A stretch of DNA of 35,233 bases from Bacillota bacterium (GCA_023390635.1 JAEWCM010000202.1:1-35233); one strand, 5' to 3'. Numbered from the stretch's first letter, positions 1 to 8,972 are shown. A program made the numbers and translations. The notes: generated from the letters alone by a model not told the origin.

Positions 1-1
1 G

Positions 2-139
2 AAGTCGGCAGTGAAGCTATTTTTCAGCCTTGCTTTCAGTAAGCAGTCTGTGGCTAGATTTCCGGAGATCCTTAATTTACCTAATGTGGCCTATGTTCAC
101 CCTCAGATTGAAAAATGGTGTGAGAAGGTGTTTGAATAA
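2..139 (+). CDS. C-terminal end of an unidentified protein (5' end outside window)
   Basis: A reading frame is open from the first bases and ends at TAA 137-139, giving the last 45 residues of a protein that ends in ...KWCEKVFE. The stop shares its final A with the ATG of the next gene (TAATG), the usual arrangement of translationally coupled genes, which is the main reason to accept it as real. I do not recognise the family from this tail. Coupling to cobO suggests the two are in one operon, so a role near corrinoid metabolism is possible but not shown. Confidence 0.6.
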   Translation, partial: KSAVKLFFSLAFSKQSVARFPEILNLPNVAYVHPQIEKWCEKVFE

Positions 140-669
140 TGATACTGGAGCGGGGCTTGGTGCAAATTTATACCGGCGAGGGAAAAGGAAAGACAACGGC
201 AGCTCTTGGATTGGCGCTACGCGCTGCAGGTCAAGGGCTGCGCGTTTTTATTATTCAATTTATGAAATATAGCGATGATTCAGGTGAGTTAAAAATCTTG
301 CCCAAACTTGATCCTTTTTGCCGGATTGAACATTATGGTGAAAAAGGTTGGGTGAATCCGAAGAATCCGAAGGAAGAAGATATTCAGGCGGCGCTTAAGG
401 GCTATAAAAGGGCCGAAGAAATTTTAGCCGACGGACAATGGGATTTGGTGATTCTGGATGAACTTGTGACTTGCATACTGTTTGGGTTGATTTCTGAGGA
501 TAATGTGTTGAAATTAATCAGACAAAAGCCGGACAATCTTGAAATTATATTAACAGGCCATCAGGCCAGTCAACGTTTAATGGATTGTGCCGACTTAGTG
601 ACGGAAATGAAGCCGGTGAAGCATCCCTTTGATCAAGGAATACAGGCACGGAGAGGAATTGAATATTAA
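139..669 (+). CDS. cobO: Cob(I)yrinic acid a,c-diamide adenosyltransferase (CobO/BtuR type)
   Basis: This enzyme transfers the adenosyl group of ATP to the cobalt of reduced corrinoids in the cytoplasm, forming the coenzyme B12 upper ligand. The 176-residue length is normal for the CobA/CobO/BtuR family. Near the N-terminus (about residues 12-23) is the family's P-loop, GEGKGKTTAALG, followed by AGQGLRVFIIQFMK and, further on, the LVILDELV segment typical of the acidic Walker-B-like strand. A GAAGGTG ribosome site lies in the tail of the preceding gene and the ATG overlaps that gene's stop. No other cobalamin genes are visible, so either they lie upstream or the gene salvages imported corrinoids. 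Confidence 0.93.
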   Translation: MILERGLVQIYTGEGKGKTTAALGLALRAAGQGLRVFIIQFMKYSDDSGELKILPKLDPFCRIEHYGEKGWVNPKNPKEEDIQAALKGYKRAEEILADGQWDLVILDELVTCILFGLISEDNVLKLIRQKPDNLEIILTGHQASQRLMDCADLVTEMKPVKHPFDQGIQARRGIEY

Positions 670-717
670 AGAATATTAATAAGTATTTTTTAATAAACAT
701 TCACAATTTTCGCTAGA

Positions 718-747
718 TTGTTGATGAAAGATATGGTATGCTAAATT
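718..747 (+). promoter_or_regulatory. Possible SigA-type promoter of the small gene at 783
   Basis: TTGTTG at 718-723 is followed after 18 bases by TAAATT at 742-747, preceded by TG one base upstream (extended -10). It lies 36 bases before the next start codon. This is a pattern match only. Confidence 0.35.
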
Positions 748-782
748 TAGCACTAAAAATAACTTTCACAAGGAGGCCGTTT

Positions 783-1004
783 ATGTTGACTCTGAAAAAA
801 GGAGTGGCCTATTCTGACGCTCGGCACTGGAATAAAAATATGCTGGCAGTGGGGGATCGTGTCATGACTAAAAATGGACATTGCGGCATTGTTAAATATG
901 TCGGAAAAGATGAATCAGGGGAATATATTATTGTCACTCTAGAGGATCTGTTCGGTGAGTATGCTTTTGAATTTTCTGATGTCAAGAAACTGCAGAGCCA
1001 ATGA
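783..1004 (+). CDS. Small conserved-looking protein of unknown function (73 aa)
   Basis: The start at 783 is chosen because a perfect AAGGAGG (769-775) sits seven bases before it. A longer frame upstream has no ribosome site. The 73-residue product has no signal peptide or membrane segment. Its middle, VGDRVMTKNGHCGIVKYVG, has the alternating hydrophobic and glycine pattern of a small SH3-like or KOW-like beta barrel, but I cannot assign a family. It stands alone between a likely promoter and a strong terminator, so it is probably a single-gene transcript. Confidence 0.7.
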   Translation: MLTLKKGVAYSDARHWNKNMLAVGDRVMTKNGHCGIVKYVGKDESGEYIIVTLEDLFGEYAFEFSDVKKLQSQ

Positions 1005-1043
1005 AAATTGAACAGTATTGGAGAAATAGCATAAATGTAGACT

Positions 1044-1080
1044 AAGCTTCTTTTAACAAAAAGGGAAGCTTATTTTTTAT
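1044..1080 (+). terminator. Intrinsic terminator after the small gene
   Basis: AAGCTTC (1044-1050) pairs with GAAGCTT (1065-1071), and TTTT/AAAA inside can extend the stem. The run ATTTTTTAT follows directly. It lies 40 bases after the stop at 1004. Confidence 0.85.
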
Positions 1081-1172
1081 CCACATTAGAAAGACTTACC
1101 TCAAAGAAGTATAGCAGGGAATTAGTGACCGCAAATTTTCCACTTATAACGTATAGTATTTTAAGTAAGTTA

Positions 1173-1185
1173 ATGATAATATCAT
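1173..1185. promoter_or_regulatory. 13-base perfect palindrome upstream of the cell-wall protein
   Basis: ATGATAATATCAT is a perfect odd-centred palindrome 55 bases before the likely start at 1240. It has the AT-rich look of Fur/PerR-type operators but does not match the 7-1-7 Fur consensus well. It could be chance in AT-rich DNA. Confidence 0.25.
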
Positions 1186-1239
1186 AGCAATATGAGATTT
1201 AGCTTAAGTACGAGTTTGCTATAAATGAAGGGAGAGAAT

Positions 1240-3246
1240 TTGCAGCATATGAAGGGCCTGAAAAAGTGCTTGATTTTGCCTATCGCTCTAAGTTTGGTTA
1301 TTTGGCCGCTACCCCTCTCAGCAGCCCCTGTTTACGAACGACTGAGTGGAATTACCCAATATGATACTGCCGTAGAAATAGCCAAGGCCGGAGGAGCAAA
1401 AAATACGGCTGTCATCGCAGTAGGTACTCCCGGTAATTCTTATGATGCCCTGGCTGCTGCGCCTTTGGCTGCCGCCAAGAATGCCCCTCTTTTGCTTACA
1501 GAGGGAAATCAATTGACAGCAGTGACTCAAACTGCTCTTAAAGATTTGGCAGTAAAAAATGTTTATCTGATCGGTGGAACGGGTGTCATAAAAAGTGAGG
1601 TTGAAGACGCGATCAAGAAAATCGGCATTACGGTGACCCGTTTAGCCGGATTTGACGCAGCAGAAACTTCGGTGAAAATTGCCCAAGTCATAGGCGTGGG
1701 AGCAGGTTCCTCAGTGGTATTAGCAGGAGGTAAAGGGCAGGATGCTTTGTCCATTGCACCGGTAGCTGCGGCCAAGGGAATGCCGATACTCTATACAACT
1801 GGAAAGAACACCCTTCCTTCTTCAGTGGCTCAATATATTGCCGGTATTAAAAGCTCTATTACCACTTCTTATATTGTCGGTGGAACAGGTGTGATCAGTG
1901 AAGCACAGGCAGGGGAGATGCCCGGTCAGATTATCAGGTTGGCTGGAACGGATGCCTATGATACTAATGTAGCTGTGATTCAAGGATTTGCTGATCAGTT
2001 GGATTTTACCCACGTCTATTTAGCTAATGGGGAAACCATGGTGGATGCTCTTGCCGGGGCTCCGTTGGCTGCAGCTTACCGTGCGCCCCTCGTACTGACT
2101 GATAACAAGGCTGTGAAGGCAGCGGCGTTAGTCAATGATAAGCTTACTGCTCAAAGCAGTATTACGGCTTTAGGCGGAACTGCCGTCATAGCTCAGTCCA
2201 CCCTTTATAAACTGACTCAGTCCACAACAGAAGAGCCAGGATCAACGCCCCTCAGTATTGATATATTTAAAGCGGTAGACAGACAAACCTTTAAAGTGAT
2301 ATTAAATCATAGTGTTGCTGATCCGGATCAATTGCAATGGAAAATTGAGCAGCAGGGTAAAGAACTTAAAGGTTTCAGCCTAACATGGAATCAGGCTAAA
2401 ACCGAGGTGCTTCTGGCTTTTACAGCGCCTCTGGCTGATGGAAGCTATACGGTGAAAGCTTCCGGGGCTACTTTCTTTACCAACTATGACACGGCTAGCT
2501 GTAACCTGCTGACTCAGTCGGGTGTTACCTATAGTATTGTTAATTTATCACCCATTGCTGGTTTTAAAGACTTTACTCCTGACATTACAGAAACTTACGC
2601 AGAAAGAGTCAGAATTCAGGCTATGGATGCCAATCACAATGTTTATGAGGTTGATCCCCGGGATATTCTTTCGGTAACATCGGCGGATCAGTCCATTGCC
2701 ACCACCGCTCAAGTTAAGAATGATTGGTATGTGGCGGGCAGGAATGTTGCAACTGGAGGAAATACAGCTGACCGCAGTGTCAAAATCACAGCAAAAATTA
2801 ACACCTTAAATGGAGTACAGACGATAGAGCAGACAGCAGCCGTTTCACCTAAAGCACCGGAAGTACAAGAGATGAGAACAGGCTACTGGCGGATTAATTT
2901 CCCCACTCGGAATCTTGATCTTAGTGGTACAGAGCAGACTCATTTTGAATTTAATAGTGTTTATGATGCCTTAAGCGGCAGGGTTATCGGTGTTTTCGGA
3001 CTGGATCAGTATGGAGTCTGGCGGGACTTAATTCTCGATCAGAATGATGTGGTGGTCAAAGATACCCAATACGCACCGAGCAATGCCTTTATCGTCTTTT
3101 TAGACAATACAATTTCCATTGAAAATAAAGACATTTTTCGTCTGAGAAATTATATGGATGGTATCACAAAAAATGTCGATATCAGAGTAATTCTTCATTA
3201 CGAAAAAGCTGTTAAGGAAGTAACGGTAAAGATTTTGGCGCCCTAG
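1240..3246 (+). CDS. Secreted protein with three cell wall-binding type 2 (CWB2) repeats
   Basis: The N-terminus has a basic patch (MKGLKK), a hydrophobic core and a likely cleavage near PLSAA, so the protein is exported. Three tandem CWB2 (PF04122-like) repeats follow. Each opens with RL(S/A)G and carries a DALAAAPLAAA-type and a GGTGVI-type segment; they start near residues 34, 134 and 232 when counted from the TTG. In Clostridioides difficile surface proteins a CWB2 triplet binds an anionic wall polymer. The remaining ~340 residues are beta-rich, with no catalytic motif I recognise, so this may be a structural or adhesive module. The start is uncertain: ATG 1225 lacks a ribosome site, whereas TTG 1240 has AAGGGAGAG about five bases ahead; ATG 1249 is also in frame. 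Confidence 0.88.
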   Translation: MQHMKGLKKCLILPIALSLVIWPLPLSAAPVYERLSGITQYDTAVEIAKAGGAKNTAVIAVGTPGNSYDALAAAPLAAAKNAPLLLTEGNQLTAVTQTALKDLAVKNVYLIGGTGVIKSEVEDAIKKIGITVTRLAGFDAAETSVKIAQVIGVGAGSSVVLAGGKGQDALSIAPVAAAKGMPILYTTGKNTLPSSVAQYIAGIKSSITTSYIVGGTGVISEAQAGEMPGQIIRLAGTDAYDTNVAVIQGFADQLDFTHVYLANGETMVDALAGAPLAAAYRAPLVLTDNKAVKAAALVNDKLTAQSSITALGGTAVIAQSTLYKLTQSTTEEPGSTPLSIDIFKAVDRQTFKVILNHSVADPDQLQWKIEQQGKELKGFSLTWNQAKTEVLLAFTAPLADGSYTVKASGATFFTNYDTASCNLLTQSGVTYSIVNLSPIAGFKDFTPDITETYAERVRIQAMDANHNVYEVDPRDILSVTSADQSIATTAQVKNDWYVAGRNVATGGNTADRSVKITAKINTLNGVQTIEQTAAVSPKAPEVQEMRTGYWRINFPTRNLDLSGTEQTHFEFNSVYDALSGRVIGVFGLDQYGVWRDLILDQNDVVVKDTQYAPSNAFIVFLDNTISIENKDIFRLRNYMDGITKNVDIRVILHYEKAVKEVTVKILAP

Positions 3247-3276
3247 ATAAGAATTTTGGCAAATAAGATTATAAGT

Positions 3277-3320
3277 AAAGAGAGTACGCCTGATGAAGGC
3301 TGTACTCTCTTTGCTTTTGT
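3277..3320. terminator. Terminator between convergent genes
   Basis: AGAGAGTAC (3279-3287) pairs perfectly with GTACTCTCT (3302-3310). AA/TT outside and GCC/GGC inside extend the stem. The plus-strand tail TTTGCTTTTGT is T-rich, so it mainly serves the CWB2 gene. The minus-strand tail is weaker. Confidence 0.85.
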
Positions 3321-3332
3321 ATCAGAAAAATA

Positions 3333-4307
3333 TTAAGTATGGTATTTGAGCGCAATTCCCATAGTATAGTATTTGCGCTGCTGGTCAAATTCCCAGATCC
3401 ATGTTTCCATCTGTCCCGAATGGGTCATGTGGTTAAAATGTTTGTCAACATAATTAAGGAAACCGTCCGAACCGGCAATGCGGTGGCGGTAAAAATCAGG
3501 GCCTAAAGCTGTATTCACATCACTGAGCTGATCCAGGAGCTGGGGAGTAAGGGCGGAGAACTGAAGCAGGTCGGAATAGAAAATGAGCTGAGCGTCCTCA
3601 TAAAGCAGTGGTTGGATGGCAGAGAAACATAATTCGGAGAGACGGTCGGCTAATTTCACCGCCGCTGTCCTCAGTTTTTTATCGTCGGACGGAAAGTGAA
3701 TGGCAATATTTTCTTCATAAAAGGGCATGAACAGTTGGCTGAATACGGCCAGAACGGCAATCGCATCATATTTTTGCTCTATAAGTTCATAAGGTAAAGG
3801 GGGAGGAGTTAATTGCCCGCACAGCTCATTCAGGCGCAATCCTGCTTCCTCAGAAGTCAGGGAGGGGAGTTGGGCGATAAATTCAGGCATGATTTTGTCA
3901 TAGAGTCCGGTGATGTCAAAATTAATCACTGAGACTTTATGAATATCCTGGGACGGAATCCTGGTCAAAGCTGAATGTACCGCATCCGAATCAATATCCA
4001 CCATGTCAATGTGGTCAAAACGTTGAACCAACTCGGCCAAATCAAAATCGTTGCAGTTCCCCGGACCGATCAGCAGGGCGTTGCGGTGGCGGGACGGCGT
4101 GGCGAGCAAACGGTTGACCTGAGCACGGTGGTGGGCCCAATGGGTTTGGTACCAGCGGGAAGCCAGCAGGCTTCTGTTTTGTTCCACCTGCAGCTGTCGG
4201 CCTTTTTGATAGGCAAGGGAAGAGTCTTGCTGGTCTTGGAGAGCACAGCATTTTTTATATTTTTTTCCGCTGCCGCAAGGGCAGGGATCATTTCTGCCAA
4301 CGGTCAT
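3333..4307 (-). CDS. SEC-C motif protein with a Rossmann/methyltransferase-like segment
   Basis: The first 21 residues form a SEC-C zinc motif (NDPCPCGSGKKYKKCC), like the tail of SecA but here at the N-terminus. About residues 77-112 resemble a class I SAM-dependent methyltransferase core: a glycine loop after a beta strand (LLIGPGNCNDFDL) and an acidic strand end (HIDMVDID), then VINFDITGLY about 30 residues on. I see no substrate-specific motif, so the enzymatic role is inference. The ribosome site is GGAGGAAG with a somewhat long spacer to ATG 4307. The gene is convergent with the CWB2 gene and divergent from prkA, so it is its own unit. Confidence 0.75.
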   Translation of the reverse strand: MTVGRNDPCPCGSGKKYKKCCALQDQQDSSLAYQKGRQLQVEQNRSLLASRWYQTHWAHHRAQVNRLLATPSRHRNALLIGPGNCNDFDLAELVQRFDHIDMVDIDSDAVHSALTRIPSQDIHKVSVINFDITGLYDKIMPEFIAQLPSLTSEEAGLRLNELCGQLTPPPLPYELIEQKYDAIAVLAVFSQLFMPFYEENIAIHFPSDDKKLRTAAVKLADRLSELCFSAIQPLLYEDAQLIFYSDLLQFSALTPQLLDQLSDVNTALGPDFYRHRIAGSDGFLNYVDKHFNHMTHSGQMETWIWEFDQQRKYYTMGIALKYHT

Positions 4308-4459
4308 GAGTACATCTTCCTCCTTTTTTCTACATTTTATCTTAATTGTTTGAGAAGGAAAAGGATTTATTCATAAAGGGATGTCTCTTCCCACCCTTTA
4401 AGGCATATACATGATTACAAAACTGCTTTTACGGGTTCTGGAATACAAGGAGGTCAAAT

Positions 4460-6361
4460 ATGGAAGTTATGCAATGGCTGAAAGAGTACCGGAAGAGTGA
4501 AGATGATTTGGCATGGCATGGCACGTTCAAAGATTATCTCCCGATGGTGATTGAAAATCCGGACTTGTCTGTTCATGCCCATGCCAGATTCTATGCGATG
4601 ATAAGCAAGGCAGGGATAGAAAAGAGCGAAGAAGGTCTGAAATATCATTTTTTTGACTCTGAGCTGTTCGGGCTGGATAAAACGCTGGAACGGCTGGTGG
4701 AGGAGTATTTTCATTCCGCAGCCAAGCGTTTGGATGTGCGTAAGCGGATTTTACTTTTAATGGGACCGGTAAGCGGAGGGAAGTCGACGATCGTCAGCAT
4801 GCTGAAGCAGGGAATTGAAGCGTTCAGCAGGACGGAGGCAGGGGCGGTCTATGCCCTTGAAGGCTGCCCGATGCATGAAGATCCTCTTCATCTTCTGCCT
4901 TTTCCCCTCAGAGAAAAGTTTGCCGCCACCTATGGGATCAGGGTGGAAGGGAGCCTTTGCCCTGTATGCCGGATGCGCCTGGAAGAAGAATTTAATGGAG
5001 ATTTGGAACAGTTCCCTGTGCAAAGGGTGCTTTTTTCAGAGGCTAATCGGGTCGGAATTGGGACATTTGCCCCTTCTGATCCTAAATCTCAGGATATTGC
5101 CGATTTGACCGGAAGTATCGATTTTTCCACGATCACAGAGTATGGTTCTGAATCTGACCCGAGAGCTTATCGCTTTGATGGCGAACTGAACAAAGCTAAC
5201 CGGGGGATGATTGAATTTCAGGAAATGCTTAAGTGTGACGAGAAATTCTTGTGGAGCTTGCTCAGCTTATCCCAGGAAGGCAATTTTAAGGCAGGCAGGT
5301 TTGCCTTGATTTCTGCCGATACCTTGGTCATTGCCCATACCAATGAAGCAGAATACCGAACTTTTGCCATTAACAGAAAAAATGAAGCATTACAATCGCG
5401 TATCATCGTACTGCCAGTCCCTTACAACTTAAAAGTGAGTGAAGAAGTAAAAATCTATGAAAAGTTAATCAGGCAGAGTGATTTGAGTCAGATTCATTTA
5501 GCTCCCCATAGTTTATGGACTGCTGCTGTTTTTAGTATTTTATCCCGCTTGCAGCCATCAAAAAAGCAAGGCATGGAGCTGATCAAAAAGATGCGCTTAT
5601 ATGACGGAGAAGGAGTAGATGGTTTTAATGAGAAGGATCTGCGGGATTTAATGACTGAAGGGGAAGAAGCAGGAGAAGGGATGAGCGGAGTTGATCCCCG
5701 TTATGTCATCAACCGGATTTCTACCGCATTAGTAAGGAATGAAAGGCAATGTATCAATGCCTTGGATATTCTGCGGGCATTGAAGGAAGGGCTGTCTCAA
5801 CATACCTCGATTACAAAAGAAGAGCGGGAGCGCCTGATGAATCTGATTGTGGCCGCCCGGCAGGAGTACGACAATGTGGCCAAGAAGGAAGTGCAAAAAG
5901 CCTTCGTATATGCTTATGAAGAATCAGCCAAGTCGTTGCTCAATAATTATCTCGATAATGTTGAAGGATATTGCAATTCAAGAGGGATTACCGACCTACT
6001 GACGGGTGAAGAGCGGGAAGCAGACGAACAATTGATGCGCAGTGTGGAGGAACAAATTGGTGTTTCGGAAAATGCCAAAAAGGCATTCCGGGAAGAAATT
6101 CTCATCCGCATTTCTATGTTAGCCCGCAAAGGGAGGACTTTTGATTACACTTCTCATGAAAAACTCAAAGAGGCCATTGAAAAGAAGCTCTTTACCGACT
6201 TAAAAGATATTGTGAAAGTCACTACGTCCGTAAGTCATCCTGACCGGGAGCAGCAGAAAAGGATCAACGATGTGACAGACCGCCTGATTGAACAGCATGG
6301 CTATTGTCCCGTATGCGCCAATGAAATTGTCAAATATGTCGGGTCGTTGCTCAATCGCTAG
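4460..6361 (+). CDS. prkA: PrkA family serine protein kinase / AAA+ protein
   Basis: The 633-residue length is typical of PrkA. An AAA-type P-loop GPVSGGKST lies near residues 102-110, in the N-terminal PrkA AAA domain. The C-terminal third is the region once compared with protein kinases. In Bacillus subtilis PrkA promotes sporulation under SigE; both kinase and ATP-dependent protease activities have been proposed, so the biochemical label is uncertain. The ATG follows AAGGAGG with ideal spacing. The next gene starts 11 bases after the stop, and prkA-yhbH-spoVR appears to be one transcript. Confidence 0.95.
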   Translation: MEVMQWLKEYRKSEDDLAWHGTFKDYLPMVIENPDLSVHAHARFYAMISKAGIEKSEEGLKYHFFDSELFGLDKTLERLVEEYFHSAAKRLDVRKRILLLMGPVSGGKSTIVSMLKQGIEAFSRTEAGAVYALEGCPMHEDPLHLLPFPLREKFAATYGIRVEGSLCPVCRMRLEEEFNGDLEQFPVQRVLFSEANRVGIGTFAPSDPKSQDIADLTGSIDFSTITEYGSESDPRAYRFDGELNKANRGMIEFQEMLKCDEKFLWSLLSLSQEGNFKAGRFALISADTLVIAHTNEAEYRTFAINRKNEALQSRIIVLPVPYNLKVSEEVKIYEKLIRQSDLSQIHLAPHSLWTAAVFSILSRLQPSKKQGMELIKKMRLYDGEGVDGFNEKDLRDLMTEGEEAGEGMSGVDPRYVINRISTALVRNERQCINALDILRALKEGLSQHTSITKEERERLMNLIVAARQEYDNVAKKEVQKAFVYAYEESAKSLLNNYLDNVEGYCNSRGITDLLTGEEREADEQLMRSVEEQIGVSENAKKAFREEILIRISMLARKGRTFDYTSHEKLKEAIEKKLFTDLKDIVKVTTSVSHPDREQQKRINDVTDRLIEQHGYCPVCANEIVKYVGSLLNR

Positions 6362-6372
6362 GGGGTGAACAC

Positions 6373-7524
6373 ATGGGAGACGAAGTAATTGTCAACAAGG
6401 AGGATTGGAGCCTGCATCGCAAAGGGTTTCAGGATCAGCTGCGTCACCGGGCTAAGGTTGAGGAAGCCATTAAAAACCATCTGGAAGATCTCATTGCAGA
6501 TGAAGGTATCGTTCTGTCGGACGGAAAAAAACATACCAGAATTCCCATCCGTTCTCTGGAAGAGTTTAAGTTCCGCTTTGATTCGAATAAGAAAAGCTAT
6601 GTGGGACAGGGAAAGGGAAAAGGAAAAATCAAAAGTGGAGATGTTTTGGCGCAGGATGATGATAAGACCAGTGGGAGAGGCAGGAAAGGAAGGGCCGGAG
6701 AAGAGGAAGGAATGGACATCTATGAAGCGGAAGTGACTTATGAGGATATAGCGGAAGCACTTTTTCCCCAATTAAGGCTGCCCAACCTGGATGATAAAAA
6801 GATGCCCTTGATTTCCCATGAATATCCTCGCTTCAACGATGTGCGCAAAAAAGGCCTGATGGCTAATGTCGATAAGAAAAGGACATTATTGGCCAGCTTA
6901 AAAAGGCAGGCTCTAAATCAGACATTACCTGAGAATGCAGAGAAAACTTTGCAAATAATCCCGGAAGATCTGCGTTTTAAAACGTGGGAAAATGAACCGG
7001 ATTTTCGAACAAATGCTGTGGTATTAGCAATGATGGACACTTCGGGCTCAATGGGCCAGTTTGAAAAATATATTGCCCGGACCTTTTTTTTCTGGATGGT
7101 GCGTTTCTTGCGAACCCAGTATGAGAATGTGGACATTCGTTTTTTAGCTCACCACACAGAGGCAAAAGAAGTGACGGAAGAAGAGTTTTTTACCAAAGGG
7201 GAAAGCGGAGGGACCCGTTGTTCATCCGTATACCGGCTGGCCTTGGATATCATTGGAAAAGAGTACCCTCCACAGCACTATAACCTTTATCCCGTTCATT
7301 TTACGGATGGAGACAATATCAATTCGGATAACAGCAAGGCGGCAGCTTTAATGCAAGAACTGGTCGCGGTCAGCCGGATCGCCGGTTACGGGGAAATTCT
7401 CCGTACCCAATATTCCAATACGCTTATTTCCGCTCTTAAGGTGATTGACGACCCTAAATTAAGATTAGTGACGATTAGGGACCGGAGCCAGGTCTATAAA
7501 GCCTTGCAAACTTTGTTTACATAA
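6373..7524 (+). CDS. yhbH: Sporulation protein YhbH (YeaH/YhbH, DUF444)
   Basis: The product is 383 residues, normal for the YeaH/YhbH family. A lysine/glycine-rich linker (GQGKGKGKIKSG, near residue 77) is typical of these proteins. Around residue 220 is MDTSGSM, a von Willebrand A-like MIDAS motif (DxSxS) that could bind a divalent metal. The family is nearly always next to PrkA and SpoVR (yeaGH and ycgB in E. coli; sporulation genes in Bacillus). The molecular function is not established. The gene follows prkA by 11 bases with a GGGGGTG ribosome site. Confidence 0.95.
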   Translation: MGDEVIVNKEDWSLHRKGFQDQLRHRAKVEEAIKNHLEDLIADEGIVLSDGKKHTRIPIRSLEEFKFRFDSNKKSYVGQGKGKGKIKSGDVLAQDDDKTSGRGRKGRAGEEEGMDIYEAEVTYEDIAEALFPQLRLPNLDDKKMPLISHEYPRFNDVRKKGLMANVDKKRTLLASLKRQALNQTLPENAEKTLQIIPEDLRFKTWENEPDFRTNAVVLAMMDTSGSMGQFEKYIARTFFFWMVRFLRTQYENVDIRFLAHHTEAKEVTEEEFFTKGESGGTRCSSVYRLALDIIGKEYPPQHYNLYPVHFTDGDNINSDNSKAAALMQELVAVSRIAGYGEILRTQYSNTLISALKVIDDPKLRLVTIRDRSQVYKALQTLFT

Positions 7525-7549
7525 AAGGCGTGCAGAGAAAGGAGAAGGA

Positions 7550-8878
7550 ATGGATCAGGAAAGATTACAGTTGAGTAAGAATGCAGAATTGATTGCCAGA
7601 GTGGCCCGTGACGCCGGATTGGATTTTTACCCCGTGCATTTTGAAATTTGCCCTGCGGAGACCCTCTATACTTTTGGGGCTTACGGAATGCCGGCCCGAT
7701 TTGCCCACTGGAGCTTTGGCAAGGCATTTTATAGAATGAAGGCACAGTATGATTTCAACCTTAGTAAACTCTATGAAATGGTGATTAATACCAACCCAGC
7801 CTATGCCTTTTTACTGGATGGCAATCATGCTTTGCAGAATAAGCTGATCATGAGTCATGTTTACGCCCATGTCGATTTCTTTAAAAATAATTATTATTTT
7901 TGTCGCACAGATCAGAACATGTTGGACCGGATGGCTGTTCATGCCGAAAAAATCCGTGACTATGAAATAAGATATGGCCGTGAAACGGTAGAGAAAACTC
8001 TTGATGCTGTATTGGCCATTCAGGAGCACGTCAATCCCAGAAATCATATCCATGCTTCCCTTTTTTCCCGGAAACCGCTTAAGCCAAGTTTTACCTTGCC
8101 ATCTCCATATGACGACTTATGGATGAGAGAAGAGCAGGAGGAAGGGAGAATAGAAAACGATGCTGAAGAAGATTTGCTCCTTTACCTGGCTTATCATTCT
8201 CCAGAACTGGAGGATTGGCAAAGAGACATATTAAGTATTATCAGGGCAGAATCCCTTTACTTTTATCCTCAAATGGAGACGAAGATTATTAACGAAGGTT
8301 GGGCTACCTTTTGGCATGGGCGGATTATGAGGTCCTTAGATCTGAGCGATGGGGAATTTGTAGAGTTTTCGTTAATGCATAGTCAGGTGATTCAACCCAG
8401 TGCAAGGAGTATAAATCCCTATTTGTTAGGTTTAAGAATATGGGAAAAACTAGAAAAAGAATATGCTATAGAAGACTTATTTGAGATTAGAAAACAGGAA
8501 AACGACTTGTCCTTTATTAGAAATTACTTGGACAAGGAGTTAATTGAACAACTGCAGCTTTTTAATTTCCGCAAGGTAGGGACACAATGGCAGGTAACGG
8601 ATCTGGAATGGGAGAGTGTCAAGGGAGAATTACTTAATTCCTTGGTACACGGGGGGCATCCCAGAATTACAGTGAAAGAGAGAGATTTTGCTGGCAGGGG
8701 AATCCTTTACTTATATCACCATCATGAAGGTCAAGACTTAGATATCCGTTATTTAGAGAAAACTCTGGTGCTCATGCAGACTCTCTGGGAGAAAGGTATT
8801 TATCTGGAGACTGTTTTGGATGGCAAAAAAGTAAGGTTTGAGTGTGAAAAAGGCTGGGTAAAGCGTGAACAACTTTAA
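7550..8878 (+). CDS. spoVR: Stage V sporulation protein R
   Basis: The 442-residue product matches the SpoVR/YcgB family in length and in conserved stretches such as YTFGAYGMPARFAHWSFGK near residue 41 and NEGWATFWH near residue 250. In Bacillus subtilis SpoVR is made in the mother cell and is needed for a normal spore cortex; its biochemical activity is not settled. It begins 25 bases after yhbH with an AAAGGAGAAGG ribosome site. A terminator follows 55 bases after its stop, closing the operon. Confidence 0.96.
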   Translation: MDQERLQLSKNAELIARVARDAGLDFYPVHFEICPAETLYTFGAYGMPARFAHWSFGKAFYRMKAQYDFNLSKLYEMVINTNPAYAFLLDGNHALQNKLIMSHVYAHVDFFKNNYYFCRTDQNMLDRMAVHAEKIRDYEIRYGRETVEKTLDAVLAIQEHVNPRNHIHASLFSRKPLKPSFTLPSPYDDLWMREEQEEGRIENDAEEDLLLYLAYHSPELEDWQRDILSIIRAESLYFYPQMETKIINEGWATFWHGRIMRSLDLSDGEFVEFSLMHSQVIQPSARSINPYLLGLRIWEKLEKEYAIEDLFEIRKQENDLSFIRNYLDKELIEQLQLFNFRKVGTQWQVTDLEWESVKGELLNSLVHGGHPRITVKERDFAGRGILYLYHHHEGQDLDIRYLEKTLVLMQTLWEKGIYLETVLDGKKVRFECEKGWVKREQL

Positions 8879-8932
8879 TGTTCGATCTATCATTTAGAAT
8901 TTAACGATATAATGAACAAGTTGACGAAATAT

Positions 8933-8972
8933 AAAACCAAACTATATAATGCATGTATAGTTTGGTTTTGTT
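8933..8972 (+). terminator. Terminator of the prkA-yhbH-spoVR operon
   Basis: A perfect 14-base-pair stem joins 8933-8946 (AAAACCAAACTATA) and 8956-8969, with a nine-base loop. The 3' arm ends in TTTTGTT. An adenine run on the 5' side makes it potentially bidirectional. Confidence 0.9.

Noticed and set aside
1225..1239. ATG 1225 as start of the CWB2 protein
   Set aside because: No ribosome site precedes it; the purine-rich AAGGGAGAG lies downstream and fits TTG 1240 (or less well ATG 1249).
3975..4376. 133-codon plus-strand frame opposite the SEC-C gene
   Set aside because: It is antisense to a gene with clear zinc motif and ribosome site; no ribosome site of its own and no family resemblance.
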